NCBI RefSeq assembly: GCF_000711245.1 | Contig: NZ_JOMH01000001.1 | Span: forward strand, 2,040,830-2,104,829 | Direction of reading: 5' to 3' | Origin: Polycyclovorans algicola TG408 | Lineage (GTDB): Bacteria > Pseudomonadota > Gammaproteobacteria > Nevskiales > Nevskiaceae | DNA length: 64,000 nt | Part shown: positions 10,245-19,296 of the stretch, one piece after another | How positions within the stretch are numbered: position 1 is the first letter of the stretch | Layout: the number at the start of each line of letters is the position of its first letter | Program-made: the position numbers and the translations under genes | Notes under the pieces: model-generated | The model's database searches: none | Seen by the model: the letters and a program-made list of their open reading frames with translations, nothing else | What the model was told of the DNA's origin: nothing

Positions 10245-12041
10245 ATGTGCGGTTTTGCCGCCGAGATTCGTTTTGATGGCCAATCGGCCAATGTGGATGC
10301 CGTGTCGCGAATGGCTGAAGTGCTGGCGCCGCGCGGGCCTGATGGTGATGGCCTGTTCAGTCAGGGCCGTATTGCCGTCGGTCACCGCCGCCTGCGGGTG
10401 ATGGACCGCACTGAGCATTCGCAGCAGCCGATGCTCGACCCGCAACTCGGGCTGGGCATCGTTTTCAATGGCGCGATTTACAACCATCCGGAATTGCGCG
10501 CCGAGCTGAAGTCACAGGGCTACACCTTTTATTCGGAGGGCGACACCGAGGTCATTCTCAAGGCCTACGACCACTGGGGCGCCCACTGCGTCGATCACTT
10601 CCACGGCATGTTCGCCTTCGTCATCTGGGAACGTGACAGCGGCCGGGTGTTCATGGGCCGCGACCGGCTCGGCATCAAGCCGCTTTATACCGCCGAGATC
10701 AAGGGCGGTCTGCGTGTGGCCTCCACCCTGCCGGCACTCCTGGCCGGTGGCGGGTTGAGCCGCGAGATTGATCCGGTGGCGCTGCATCATTACCTGCACT
10801 TTCATGCCGTGGTGCCGGCGCCGCACACCATATTAAAAGCCGTGCGCAAGCTGTCGCCAGCCACCGTGCGTACCGTCGAGACCGATGGCAACAGCAAGGA
10901 TCACGTCTACTGGCAGCTGGACTTCAGCCCGCAGGCGGGTGATGCGCAGCGCAGCGAGGGCGAGTGGATCGACGCGGTGCTTGGCGCCACCCGCAAGGCC
11001 GTGCACCGCCGGCTGGTGGCCGACGAGCCGGTGGGGGCGCTGCTCTCGGGCGGAGTTGATTCCAGTCTCATCGTCGGGCTGATGGCCGAGCAGGGCGCCA
11101 ACCTCAAGACCTATTCCATCGGCTTTGAAGATGTCGGTGAAGAAAAGGGTAACGAGTTTGAGTACTCGGACTGCGTGGCACAGGCGTTTGCCACCGACCA
11201 TCACCAGATCCGTATCGACAGCAACAACCTGCTGGGCCGGCTGCCCGAAGCCATTACCGCCATGAGCGAGCCGATGGTATCGCACGACTGTGTGGCGTTT
11301 TTCCTGTTGTCGGAAGCGGTTTCCAGGCACAGCAAGGTGGTGCAGTCGGGGCAGGGCGCCGACGAGGTGTTTGGCGGCTATCACTGGTACCCGCCGATGC
11401 TCGCCAGCCGCAACGGCCCGGCGGATTACGCCAAGGGTTTCTGTGACCGATCCCATGAGGATTACCGTGCGCTGGTGCAGGCGCCGCACCTCAGCGCCGA
11501 AGACGTGAGTCGGGCGTTCATCGCCGAGCAGTTTGGATTGCCGGGGGCCACGCGGCCGGTCGATCAGGCGCTGCGGCTCGACACCACCATCATGCTGGTC
11601 GATGACCCGGTTAAGCGGGTCGACAACATGACCATGGCCTGGGGCCTGGAAGCCCGCGTGCCGTTCTTGGACCACGAATTGGTCGAGCTTGCGGCACGCA
11701 TTCCCGCCGAACTGAAGCTGGCACCGCATCTCGGCGAAGCCGGCGGCAAGTACGTGCTCAAAGAGGCGGCGCGCAAGGTGGTCCCCGCCAAGGTCATCGA
11801 CCGGCCCAAGGGCTACTTTCCGGTGCCGGCACTGAAGTATCTGCGCGGCGAGTTCCTGGAGCAGACCCGCGGCTGGCTGACCAATGCCGCCGCCCGCCAG
11901 CGTGGCCTGTTCAATGACGCGGCGGTGCAGACGCTGCTGGCCGATCCGGAAGCGCATCTCACACCGCTGCGCGGTTCCAAGGTCTGGCAATTGGCCTTGC
12001 TTGAAGCGTGGCTGCAAACCCATTTTGATGGGGCGGCCTGA
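10245..12041 (+). CDS. N-acetylglutaminylglutamine amidotransferase (asparagine synthetase-like)
   Basis: Third-step enzyme of NAGGN synthesis, converting N-acetylglutaminylglutamine to its amide with glutamine and ATP. The start at 10245, after AGAGGA, exposes Cys2 as the N-terminal nucleophile (MCGFAAEI) of a class II glutaminase domain (residues 2-215, with GRDRLGIKPLY). The synthetase half has the PP-loop SGGVDSS at about 268 and the GADEVFGGYHWYP and RVPFLDHELVELA motifs. The length of 598 residues matches this amidotransferase group rather than AsnB (about 554). It is followed after 3 bases by the GNAT/ATP-grasp gene, the arrangement known for NAGGN producers. Confidence 0.92.
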   Translation: MCGFAAEIRFDGQSANVDAVSRMAEVLAPRGPDGDGLFSQGRIAVGHRRLRVMDRTEHSQQPMLDPQLGLGIVFNGAIYNHPELRAELKSQGYTFYSEGDTEVILKAYDHWGAHCVDHFHGMFAFVIWERDSGRVFMGRDRLGIKPLYTAEIKGGLRVASTLPALLAGGGLSREIDPVALHHYLHFHAVVPAPHTILKAVRKLSPATVRTVETDGNSKDHVYWQLDFSPQAGDAQRSEGEWIDAVLGATRKAVHRRLVADEPVGALLSGGVDSSLIVGLMAEQGANLKTYSIGFEDVGEEKGNEFEYSDCVAQAFATDHHQIRIDSNNLLGRLPEAITAMSEPMVSHDCVAFFLLSEAVSRHSKVVQSGQGADEVFGGYHWYPPMLASRNGPADYAKGFCDRSHEDYRALVQAPHLSAEDVSRAFIAEQFGLPGATRPVDQALRLDTTIMLVDDPVKRVDNMTMAWGLEARVPFLDHELVELAARIPAELKLAPHLGEAGGKYVLKEAARKVVPAKVIDRPKGYFPVPALKYLRGEFLEQTRGWLTNAAARQRGLFNDAAVQTLLADPEAHLTPLRGSKVWQLALLEAWLQTHFDGAA

Positions 12042-12044
12042 GCC

Positions 12045-13850
12045 ATGTCGGTGCCCAAAGATCCCGGTGACCTGCGCGATCAGCGCCGCAAGAAGGCCAG
12101 CGGTCTGCGCCTGAACAAGCGCGGCGGCTCGCTGGAACATTGGGCGGCGCGTGCGCCCTCATCGCCGATGCACCCGAGCAACAGCGAGGTCGTTGTCGAA
12201 TGCGGCTGGGGCAACCTAGTGTTTGCCCACACCTACGACAGCGCCTCGGCGGTGGCGCGCGACCTCGAGGCCGAATCACGCGGCCGCCGCAACATCGCCA
12301 TTTATGTGCGCGATCCGCACGTGGTGCTGGCGCACAAGCCGCAGCATCTGTTTCTGGACCCGAGTCACACATTTCGGCTGTGGCTGGCCAACGCGGCCTT
12401 GGCGCGGCCATTGCGGCTGCTGCCGTTCACCGTGCGGCGCCTGCGCACCAAGGCCGATGCCGAGGCGATCCACCGCATCTATCTGGCGCGCGGCATGGTG
12501 CCGGCTGACCCGGCCTTCGTCTGGGCGCATCGCGCCAGTCGGGCGCTGACCTATTTTGTTGCCGAAGATGACGCCAGCGGCGCCATCGTCGGCACGGTGA
12601 TGGGCGTCGATCATGCCGAGGCTTTTGAAGACCCCGAGCAGGGGTCCAGCCTCTGGTGCCTGGCGGTCGATCCTGACGCCTACGCGCCGGGCGTTGGCCA
12701 GATGCTGGTCAAGACCCTGGCGGCGCATTACTCGGCGCGCGGTCGCGCCTTCATGGATTTGTCGGTGCTGCACGACAACAACGAGGCGATCTCGCTCTAT
12801 AAAAAGATGGGCTTCAAGCGCGTGCCGGTGTTCGCCGTCAAGTGCAAAAACGCCATCAACGAGCCGCTGTTCGTCAACGACGTGCCGGGACCGCAGCTCA
12901 ATCCTTATGCGCAGATCATTGTCGATGAGGCGGCGCGGCGCGGCATTCGCGTCGACGTGCTTGACGCCGGGCACGGCTATTTTCGCCTGACCCACGGCGC
13001 GCGCAGCATCACCTGTCGCGAGTCGCTGTCTGAACTGACCAGCGCCATCGCCATGAGCCGCTGCCAGGACAAGCGTGTGACCTCGAAGCTGCTCGCCGAG
13101 GCGGGCCTGCGGGTGCCAGAGCAGCGCGAAGCCGACGGCTCAGATGCCGACCGCGCATTTTTGAAACGGCACAAGGCGGTGGTGGTGAAGCCGGCAGATG
13201 GCGAGCAGGGCGCCGGCATCAGTGTTGACGTGCGCCGCCTGCGGGACTTGCGCGCCGCCATCAAGCGCGCCCGTGCCGAAGATGAAACGGTCCTGATTGA
13301 AGAATATTGTCCCGGCGAAGACCTGCGCATCGTGGTCATTGGCTTCAAGGTGGTCGCCGCTGCGCTACGCCGCCCGCCGGAAATCGTCGGCGACGGCAAC
13401 GCGACCATCAGGGCGCTGATCGAGAAGTTTTCACGGCGCCGCTCGGCGGCGACCCAGGGCGAATCGCGCGTGCCGCTCGACGGCGAAACCGAACGATGCG
13501 TCGCCCAGGCCGGTCACAAGCTGGATGACGTACTGCCCGCCGGCCAGCGCCTACAGGTGCGCAAAACCGCCAACCTGCACACCGGTGGGCACTTGAAGGA
13601 CGTCACCGCAACGCTGCATCCGGCGCTGCGCACAGCCGCAGAACGTGCCGCGCGGGTGCTTGACATCCCGGTGACCGGCCTCGATTTCTTGGTGCCCGAC
13701 GTCACCGCGTCGGCGTACGTCATCGTCGAGGCCAACGAACGACCCGGCCTCGCCAACCACGAACCGCAGCCGACCGCCGCAAGCTTTGTCGACCTGCTGT
13801 TTCCGCTCTCACATTCGCCGGAGGACCCGCATGCGCAAGCTGCAGATTGA
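12045..13850 (+). CDS. ngg: N-acetylglutaminylglutamine synthetase (GNAT + ATP-grasp fusion)
   Basis: Two-domain cytosolic enzyme of 601 residues that makes the acetylated glutamine dipeptide. The GNAT acetyltransferase half covers about residues 100-300, with the acetyl-CoA segment LWCLAVDPDAYAPGVGQMLVKT near 202 and YKKMGFKR. An ATP-grasp ligase like that of cyanophycin synthetase fills about 330-595 (KRHKAVVVKPADGEQGAGISVD, VLIEEYCPGEDLRIVVI, VTGLDFLV ... YVIVEANERPGL). It starts 3 bases after the amidotransferase and overlaps the M42 peptidase gene by 20 bases, so the trio is translated as a unit. Together they yield a compatible solute under hyperosmotic stress. Confidence 0.92.
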   Translation: MSVPKDPGDLRDQRRKKASGLRLNKRGGSLEHWAARAPSSPMHPSNSEVVVECGWGNLVFAHTYDSASAVARDLEAESRGRRNIAIYVRDPHVVLAHKPQHLFLDPSHTFRLWLANAALARPLRLLPFTVRRLRTKADAEAIHRIYLARGMVPADPAFVWAHRASRALTYFVAEDDASGAIVGTVMGVDHAEAFEDPEQGSSLWCLAVDPDAYAPGVGQMLVKTLAAHYSARGRAFMDLSVLHDNNEAISLYKKMGFKRVPVFAVKCKNAINEPLFVNDVPGPQLNPYAQIIVDEAARRGIRVDVLDAGHGYFRLTHGARSITCRESLSELTSAIAMSRCQDKRVTSKLLAEAGLRVPEQREADGSDADRAFLKRHKAVVVKPADGEQGAGISVDVRRLRDLRAAIKRARAEDETVLIEEYCPGEDLRIVVIGFKVVAAALRRPPEIVGDGNATIRALIEKFSRRRSAATQGESRVPLDGETERCVAQAGHKLDDVLPAGQRLQVRKTANLHTGGHLKDVTATLHPALRTAAERAARVLDIPVTGLDFLVPDVTASAYVIVEANERPGLANHEPQPTAASFVDLLFPLSHSPEDPHAQAAD

Positions 13851-14997
13851 CGCCGACTACATCCAGAAGACCCTGCTCGAACTGCTGGCCATTCCCAGCC
13901 CGGTGGGGCTCACCGACGAGGTCGTGCACTACACCGGCAACAAGCTCAAGGAGCTGGGCATTCCCTTCGAGCTGACCCGGCGCGGCGCTATTCGCGCGAC
14001 CTTGAAGGGTGAGACCGACCGTCCGGCTTGTGCCGTGGTGGCGCACCTCGACACGCTGGGGGCCAATGTCCGCGCGCTCAAACCCAACGGCCGGCTCAGT
14101 CTGCTGCCCATCGGAACCTGGTCCAGCCGTTTCGCCGAGGGTGCCCGGGTCACGCTGTTTACCGACCACGGCGCACTGCGCGGCACGGTGTTGCCGCTGA
14201 TGGCCTCGGGCCACGCCTTCAACGAGGGTGTCGACACCCAGCCGGTGAGCTGGGAGCAGGTCGAGTTGCGCATCGACGCGTTCTCGGAAAGTGTTGAAGA
14301 CCTGACCCGGTTGGGTGTCAACGTTGGCGACTTCATTGCCGTTGATCCGCAACCCGAAATCACCCCGTCGGGCTACATCTCGTCACGTCACCTGGACGAC
14401 AAGGCCGGCGTTGCCGCGTTGTTGGCGGCGTGCAAGGCCCTCAAGGAGAGTGGCATCTCGCTGCCGGTGCACTTCCATCCGATGTTCACTGTCACCGAAG
14501 AAGTGGGGTTTGGGGCGTCGGCGATTCTTGATGAGCGCATCAGCGAGATGATCGGCATCGACATTGCCATTCCCGCATCGGGGCAGAACTCGCGCGAGCG
14601 CGGCGTCACCATCGCCATTGCCGACTCGTCCGGGCCGTTCGATTATCACCTGACGCGCAAGCTGATCAACCTGTGCAAAGAACACGCGATTGACCACCAG
14701 CGCGATGTGTTTCCGTTTTATTTTTCCGACTCGGCTGCCGCGCTGCGGGCAGGCTTCGACATCCGTCACGCGCTGATTGGCTTTGGTGCCGATGCTTCAC
14801 ACGGCTGGGAACGTACCCACCTGTCGTCACTGACCTCGGTGGCCGAGTTGCTGACGCTGTACGCGCAGAACGGCCCGGTGATCACCCGCGACCAGCACGC
14901 CATCGGTCCCATCGAAGGCTTCCCGCATCAGGTGGGTATCGAGCAAATTGACCATTCCCCGACCTCGTTGCCGCGACCGAAGGAGTTTCTTGAATAG
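13831..14997 (+). CDS. NAGGN-system M42 family metallopeptidase
   Basis: Dinuclear-metal aminopeptidase-fold protein of 388 residues that travels with NAGGN synthesis genes and is thought to turn over or salvage the dipeptide. Metal ligands are visible: H72 and D74 in VVAHLDTLGANV, Asp near 186 in SRHLDDKAGVA, the Glu pair near 221 in TEEVGFGAS, and His in DASHGWERTH. The ATG at 13831 has GGAGG 7 bases before it and gives MRKLQIDADYIQKTLLELLAIPSP-type start; the frame is open further 5' but lies within ngg. The overlap with ngg is 20 bases. The precise substrate is inferred from context. Confidence 0.9.
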   Translation: MRKLQIDADYIQKTLLELLAIPSPVGLTDEVVHYTGNKLKELGIPFELTRRGAIRATLKGETDRPACAVVAHLDTLGANVRALKPNGRLSLLPIGTWSSRFAEGARVTLFTDHGALRGTVLPLMASGHAFNEGVDTQPVSWEQVELRIDAFSESVEDLTRLGVNVGDFIAVDPQPEITPSGYISSRHLDDKAGVAALLAACKALKESGISLPVHFHPMFTVTEEVGFGASAILDERISEMIGIDIAIPASGQNSRERGVTIAIADSSGPFDYHLTRKLINLCKEHAIDHQRDVFPFYFSDSAAALRAGFDIRHALIGFGADASHGWERTHLSSLTSVAELLTLYAQNGPVITRDQHAIGPIEGFPHQVGIEQIDHSPTSLPRPKEFLE

Positions 14998-15057
14998 TGC
15001 GATGCGCGGTCGGGGCGCATAATAAGGGCATGAGTTCCTGGCGCCAGAAACGCAAAA

Positions 15058-15077
15058 GCCCGCATCAGCGGGCCTTT
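15058..15077 (+). terminator. Weak terminator after the NAGGN operon
   Basis: GCCCGC (15058-15063) and GCGGGC (15068-15073) around an ATCA loop, preceded by AAAA and followed by CTTT. The stem is short but well placed about 60 bases after the peptidase stop. Confidence 0.55.
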
Positions 15078-15130
15078 GACTTCGTAAAACCTGAATCAGT
15101 GTCAATTTGGATTGAAACTGCTCAGTGACT

Positions 15131-15215
<85 letters not shown>

Positions 15216-15254
15216 CAAGTCAGTCCGGTACGACCACATGTCGACCGGGCGCGA

Positions 15255-15283
15255 ATAGTGCCCATCACCCCAGTAAAAGTCAA
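15255..15283 (-). promoter_or_regulatory. Predicted tRNA-Leu promoter overlapping the rnr start codon
   Basis: On the minus strand TTGACT (complement of 15278-15283) is followed by a 17-base spacer and CACTAT (complement of 15255-15260), then a GC-rich discriminator. The -35 is good and the -10 is poor (3 of 6). The -35 includes the A of the rnr ATG, so polymerase binding here and rnr expression may interfere. Confidence 0.4.
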
Positions 15284-17679
15284 TGAACAAAACACCACCC
15301 CAATCCAGTGGCGCCAATCACGCCAAACGGCCCCCCAAATCATCGGGTCGTGGCCGCAAGCAGCCCGCCTGGCAGTCGCAAGATCATGCCTATGCCGACG
15401 AGCAGACACGCTACGAAGACCCGATACCCAGCCGTGAGCTGATCCTCTCGGTGCTCAAGGCGGCCAGCGGTCCGATGACGGTCGATCAACTGATCGGCCA
15501 CTTTGACCTGAGCAAGCTGAGCCAGCAGGAAGCGCTGGGCAAGCGCCTCGGGGCCATGTGCCGCGACGGCCAACTGGTGCAGAACCGCCGCGGCGCGTTC
15601 GGCCCGGTCGAGGCCATGCATCTGATTGCCGGGCGGGTGCAGGCGCACCGCGACGGTTTCGGCTTTCTGCTGCCCGATGCCGGCGGTGATGACCTGTTTC
15701 TGCCGCCCCGGCAGATGCGTGAATTGATGAATGGTGACCGGGTGCTGGTGCGCCCGGTGCGGGTCGACGAGCGTGGTCGCACCGAAGGTTCGGTGGTCGA
15801 GGTGCTGGAGCGCGCCAGCCGCAACATGGTCGGCCGCCTGCACGTCAATCAAGGCGTGGCTTACGTGATTCCCGATGCGCCCCGCGCGCAGCACGACATC
15901 CTGATTCCCGAGGATTCGCTGGGCAAAGCCAAGCACGGCCAGATGGTGGTGTGCGAAATCATCGAACCCCCCGGCCGCCGCACCTTGCCGATTGGCAAGA
16001 TCACCGAGATTCTCGGTGAGCACCTGGCGCCGGGCATGGAGATTGAAGTCGCCCTGCGCGCCCACAACCTGCCGCACGAATGGCCCGCCGCGGTGCTGGC
16101 CGAAGTGAAGAAGATTCCTGACGAAGTGCGGCCCGAAGACATTGGCAATCGCAAGGACCTGCGCGACCTGCCGTTGGTGACCATTGACGGCGCCGACGCA
16201 CGCGACTTTGACGATGCCATTTTTGCCAAGCGCCGACTCATGGGCTGGACGCTGTGGGTGGCCATTGCCGATGTCAGCGCCTACGTGAAATCCGGCACCG
16301 CACTCGACGCCGAAGGCTACGCGCGCGGTAACTCGGTGTACTTCCCGCGGCAGGTGATTCCGATGCTGCCCGAGAAGTTGTCGAACGGGCTGTGCTCTCT
16401 CAACCCCAACGTCGACCGTCTGTGCATGGTCTGCGAGATGAAGGTGTCCAACGGCGGGGAAGTGTCTGGCGCCAAGTTCTACTCAGCGGTGATGCGCTCG
16501 CACGCACGCCTCATTTACGAGCAGGTGGCCGACGGGCTGGCCGATCCCAAGGGCGAGGCGGGCAAGGTGTTGGGCGACCGGCTAAAAGACCTGCAGTCGC
16601 TCAGCAACTGCTTTGAGGCCTTGTTCACCGCGCGCAGCCGCCGCGGTGCCATCGACTTTGAGGGCAGCGAAACGCGCATTATTTTCTCGGACGAGCGCAA
16701 GATTGAAGCCATCGTGCCGGTGCAGCGCACCCGTGCGCACCGCATGGTCGAGGAATGCATGATTGCCGCGAATGTCGAGGCGGCGAAGTTTGTCGAGGCC
16801 AAGAAATCGCCGGCGCTGTACCGCATTCACCAGCGCCCCGACCCGATGAAGATCACCGCGGTGCGCGAGATTCTCGCTGCGCGCGGCGTGGCCCTGGGCG
16901 GCGGCTCCGAGCCCAACGCCACCGATTACGCCGAAATGCTGGCCCGGACCCGCGAGCGTGAAGACGCCCCGGTGCTGCAGATGCTGATGCTGCGCTCGTT
17001 GATGCAGGCCAAGTACGACCCAACCAACAGCGGCCACTTCGGTCTGGCACTGACGCATTACGCGCACTTCACCAGCCCCATCCGCCGCTACCCCGACCTG
17101 GTGCTGCACCGCGCGATCAAGCACGCCCTGCTGCCGAAAAAGCAGGCCGGCGAACCGCCGTACAACGAAGGCACGCTGGCTGCCGCGGGCACCCATTGCT
17201 CGATGACCGAGCGCCGCGCCGACGAGGCCACGCGCGACGTCGCCAACTGGCTGAAGTGCGAGTTCATGCAGAACCGCGTTGGCGAAGTCTTCGCAGGGCG
17301 GGTGGCCAGCGTCGCCAGCTTTGGTCTGTTCGTCTCGCTCGATGGCCTGTTCATTGACGGCCTGGTGCATGTCTCGGGCCTGAAGAACGACTACTACGAG
17401 TTCGACGCCACCCGTCAGCGACTGGTGGGCAGCCGCAGCAACCAGGTGTACTCGCTGGGCCAGCCGGTGCAGGTCAAGGTGGTGCGCGTCGGTCTCGACG
17501 AGCGCAAAATCGACCTTGAACTTGTGGGTGGGGGTAGTTCAGAGTCGGTTAACAGGGGTGACTCACAATCGCGCGGGTCGGGCGGTCGCGGGCAACCTGA
17601 AAAGTCTTCAAAGTCGTCGCGCGGACCCAGGTCCAACAAGTCGTCGTCATCCAAATCAGGGAAAAGGACACAAAAATGA
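15283..17679 (+). CDS. rnr: Ribonuclease R
   Basis: Processive 3'-5' exoribonuclease of the RNB family, 798 residues, that degrades structured RNA and helps in ribosome and tmRNA quality control. The order is: winged-helix region (about 45-105, SRELILSVLKAASGPMTVDQL), two cold-shock domains, the RNB catalytic core with DARDFDDA at about 305, HYAHFTSPIRRYPDLVLHR, an S1 domain (VGEVFAGRVASVASFGLFVSLDGLFIDGLVHVS), and a Ser/Lys/Gly-rich basic tail. It ends within the start of a lipoprotein gene (four-base ATGA overlap). rlmB lies further down, as rnr-rlmB does in enterics. Confidence 0.97.
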   Translation: MNKTPPQSSGANHAKRPPKSSGRGRKQPAWQSQDHAYADEQTRYEDPIPSRELILSVLKAASGPMTVDQLIGHFDLSKLSQQEALGKRLGAMCRDGQLVQNRRGAFGPVEAMHLIAGRVQAHRDGFGFLLPDAGGDDLFLPPRQMRELMNGDRVLVRPVRVDERGRTEGSVVEVLERASRNMVGRLHVNQGVAYVIPDAPRAQHDILIPEDSLGKAKHGQMVVCEIIEPPGRRTLPIGKITEILGEHLAPGMEIEVALRAHNLPHEWPAAVLAEVKKIPDEVRPEDIGNRKDLRDLPLVTIDGADARDFDDAIFAKRRLMGWTLWVAIADVSAYVKSGTALDAEGYARGNSVYFPRQVIPMLPEKLSNGLCSLNPNVDRLCMVCEMKVSNGGEVSGAKFYSAVMRSHARLIYEQVADGLADPKGEAGKVLGDRLKDLQSLSNCFEALFTARSRRGAIDFEGSETRIIFSDERKIEAIVPVQRTRAHRMVEECMIAANVEAAKFVEAKKSPALYRIHQRPDPMKITAVREILAARGVALGGGSEPNATDYAEMLARTREREDAPVLQMLMLRSLMQAKYDPTNSGHFGLALTHYAHFTSPIRRYPDLVLHRAIKHALLPKKQAGEPPYNEGTLAAAGTHCSMTERRADEATRDVANWLKCEFMQNRVGEVFAGRVASVASFGLFVSLDGLFIDGLVHVSGLKNDYYEFDATRQRLVGSRSNQVYSLGQPVQVKVVRVGLDERKIDLELVGGGSSESVNRGDSQSRGSGGRGQPEKSSKSSRGPRSNKSSSSKSGKRTQK

Positions 17680-18362
17680 AAATCCTCTCAATCATTGCGC
17701 TTGCATCAGCGGTCACGATTGCCGGCTGCGCCAACGACCCCAACCGCAACACCAAGCGTGGTGCCGTGATCGGCGCAGTGGCCGGTGGTGTACTGGGTCA
17801 TCAGGTCGACGGCGACAAGGGGCGCTACATCGGCGCGGCAGTCGGGGCGATTGCCGGCGGTGCCGCCGGCAACTACATGGACCGTCAGCGTCGCGAGCTC
17901 GAGAAGCAGTTGGCTGAAGAAGCCAAGCGCAACGAGCTGCAGATCACCACGCTGTCGGACGGTTCGATCAAAATCGGCATCGCCAGCGACGTCAGCTTTG
18001 ACACCGGCAGCGCGACCCTCAAGCCCGAGGCACTGACCACTTTCAACAAGATCGCCACCGTGCTGCAGGACTACGAAAGCACCGTGGTCCACCTGGTGGG
18101 CCACACCGACTCAACCGGTAGTGCGCAGACCAACCAGGGGCTGTCAGAGCGACGCGCGGCCAGCGTGGGTTCGGTGTTGACCGGGCAAGGCGTTTTGCCG
18201 GCCCGTGTTCGCCAAGAGGGTCGTGGCGAGCGCGAGCTGTTGGTCCCCACCGCCGATAATGTGAAAGAAGCGCGCAATCGCCGCGTCGACATCGTGCTCA
18301 AGCCGATCATCGAGGGTGAAGAAAACGCAGCCTACACGCCGCCGCCCAACCTCGGCGGCTAA
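17676..18362 (+). CDS. OmpA-family lipoprotein with glycine-zipper segment (YiaD-like)
   Basis: Outer-membrane lipoprotein of 228 residues that anchors the envelope to peptidoglycan. A signal peptide ends at the lipobox IAGC with Cys18. A glycine zipper follows (RGAVIGAVAGGVLGHQVDG ... GRYIGAAVGAIAGGAAGNYMDRQ, about 29-68), then the OmpA C-terminal peptidoglycan-binding domain (about 90-210) with VHLVGHTDSTGSAQTNQGLSERRA and NRRVDIVL. Its ATG overlaps the rnr stop by four bases, an odd pairing that implies translational coupling between RNA decay and an envelope protein. Confidence 0.92.
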   Translation: MKILSIIALASAVTIAGCANDPNRNTKRGAVIGAVAGGVLGHQVDGDKGRYIGAAVGAIAGGAAGNYMDRQRRELEKQLAEEAKRNELQITTLSDGSIKIGIASDVSFDTGSATLKPEALTTFNKIATVLQDYESTVVHLVGHTDSTGSAQTNQGLSERRAASVGSVLTGQGVLPARVRQEGRGERELLVPTADNVKEARNRRVDIVLKPIIEGEENAAYTPPPNLGG

Positions 18363-18372
18363 GCGCCCAAGC

Positions 18373-18413
18373 GACACCAAAAAGCCGACGCAAGCCGTCG
18401 GCTTTTTGGTGTC
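18373..18413 (+). terminator. Strong 18-bp hairpin terminator
   Basis: A perfect 18-bp stem (18373-18390 with 18396-18413), loop CAAGC. Five A precede and five T follow the GC-rich core GCCGACG/CGTCGGC, so it can terminate in either direction. It closes the rnr-lipoprotein unit. Confidence 0.88.
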
Positions 18414-18465
18414 CGGCCGCCGATTGCGACGATGCCCCACGAGGGCATTTCGTACACTCCGCGCC

Positions 18466-19203
18466 ATGAGTGATGACCTTTTGATTGGCGGCTTTCATGC
18501 CGTACAGGCCGCGCTGGATGACGGCGCCGAAAAACCCCGGCAAATCTGGTTGCTCGACAGCCGCCAGGACGACCGCGCGCGGCGCATTCTGGCGTCAGCG
18601 CAAACCCATCAGGTGCCGGTGGCGCGCCTCGGGCGCGGCGAGCTGGACCTGAAATGCCCTGGCTTGCGCCATCAGGGCGTGGTCGCCGAGTTGGCACCGC
18701 AGCCTTTCGTCGGCGAAGACGCGCTGTATCGCCCGGCGACGCCTGAGCGCCTGCTGCTGGCACTGGACGGCGTACAAGACCCGCACAACCTCGGCGCCTG
18801 CCTGCGCACCGCCGAGGCAGCGGGCGTCGATGCGGTGATCATTCCCCGTGATCGCAGCGCCTCGCTGACCGCCGTGGCGCGCAAGTCTGCAGCGGGCAGC
18901 GCCGAGCGCGTGCCGGTCATTGCGGTGACCAACCTGTCGCGCACCCTGGAGCGCCTGCAGGGGCTGGGTTACTGGATTACCGGTCTGGCTGGGGACGCCA
19001 CCGTGGGCGTGTTCGAAGCCGACTTTCGTGGGCCCACCGTCTTGGTCATGGGGGCCGAGGGCGAGGGCATGCGTCGCCTGACCCGCGAACATTGCGACCA
19101 CCTGGTCAAGATCCCCATGGCCGGCAAGGTTGAAAGTCTCAATGTGTCGGTGGCCACCGCCGTTTGCCTGTTCGAAGTGGTGCGTCAGCGCAGCCGGCGT
19201 TGA
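18466..19203 (+). CDS. rlmB: 23S rRNA (guanosine-2'-O-)-methyltransferase RlmB
   Basis: SpoU-family enzyme of 245 residues that uses SAM to 2'-O-methylate G2251 (E. coli numbering) in the ribosomal P-loop. The N-terminal substrate-binding domain (residues 1-80) starts DLLIGGFHAVQAAL. The SPOUT knot motifs are LALDGVQDPHNLGACLRTAEAAG (motif 1), VLVMGAEGEGMRRL (motif 2) and IPMAGKVESLNVSVA (motif 3). The ATG at 18466 gives the normal length; the open frame upstream passes through the terminator hairpin and is not coding. Confidence 0.95.
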   Translation: MSDDLLIGGFHAVQAALDDGAEKPRQIWLLDSRQDDRARRILASAQTHQVPVARLGRGELDLKCPGLRHQGVVAELAPQPFVGEDALYRPATPERLLLALDGVQDPHNLGACLRTAEAAGVDAVIIPRDRSASLTAVARKSAAGSAERVPVIAVTNLSRTLERLQGLGYWITGLAGDATVGVFEADFRGPTVLVMGAEGEGMRRLTREHCDHLVKIPMAGKVESLNVSVATAVCLFEVVRQRSRR

Positions 19204-19296
19204 TGCCGAGCAATTTATGCCGGACTGCCGTACAAAGAGCGTCGAGCGGTGCAAGGGTTTGACTAGACGCCGCGTTTCTAACCTAAGGAGAGTTCG

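Noticed and set aside
10833-12140. Long minus-strand frame (435 codons) across the amidotransferase
   Set aside because: Shadow of a GC-rich gene in the opposite frame; no motif, and the plus-strand gene has full active-site motifs.
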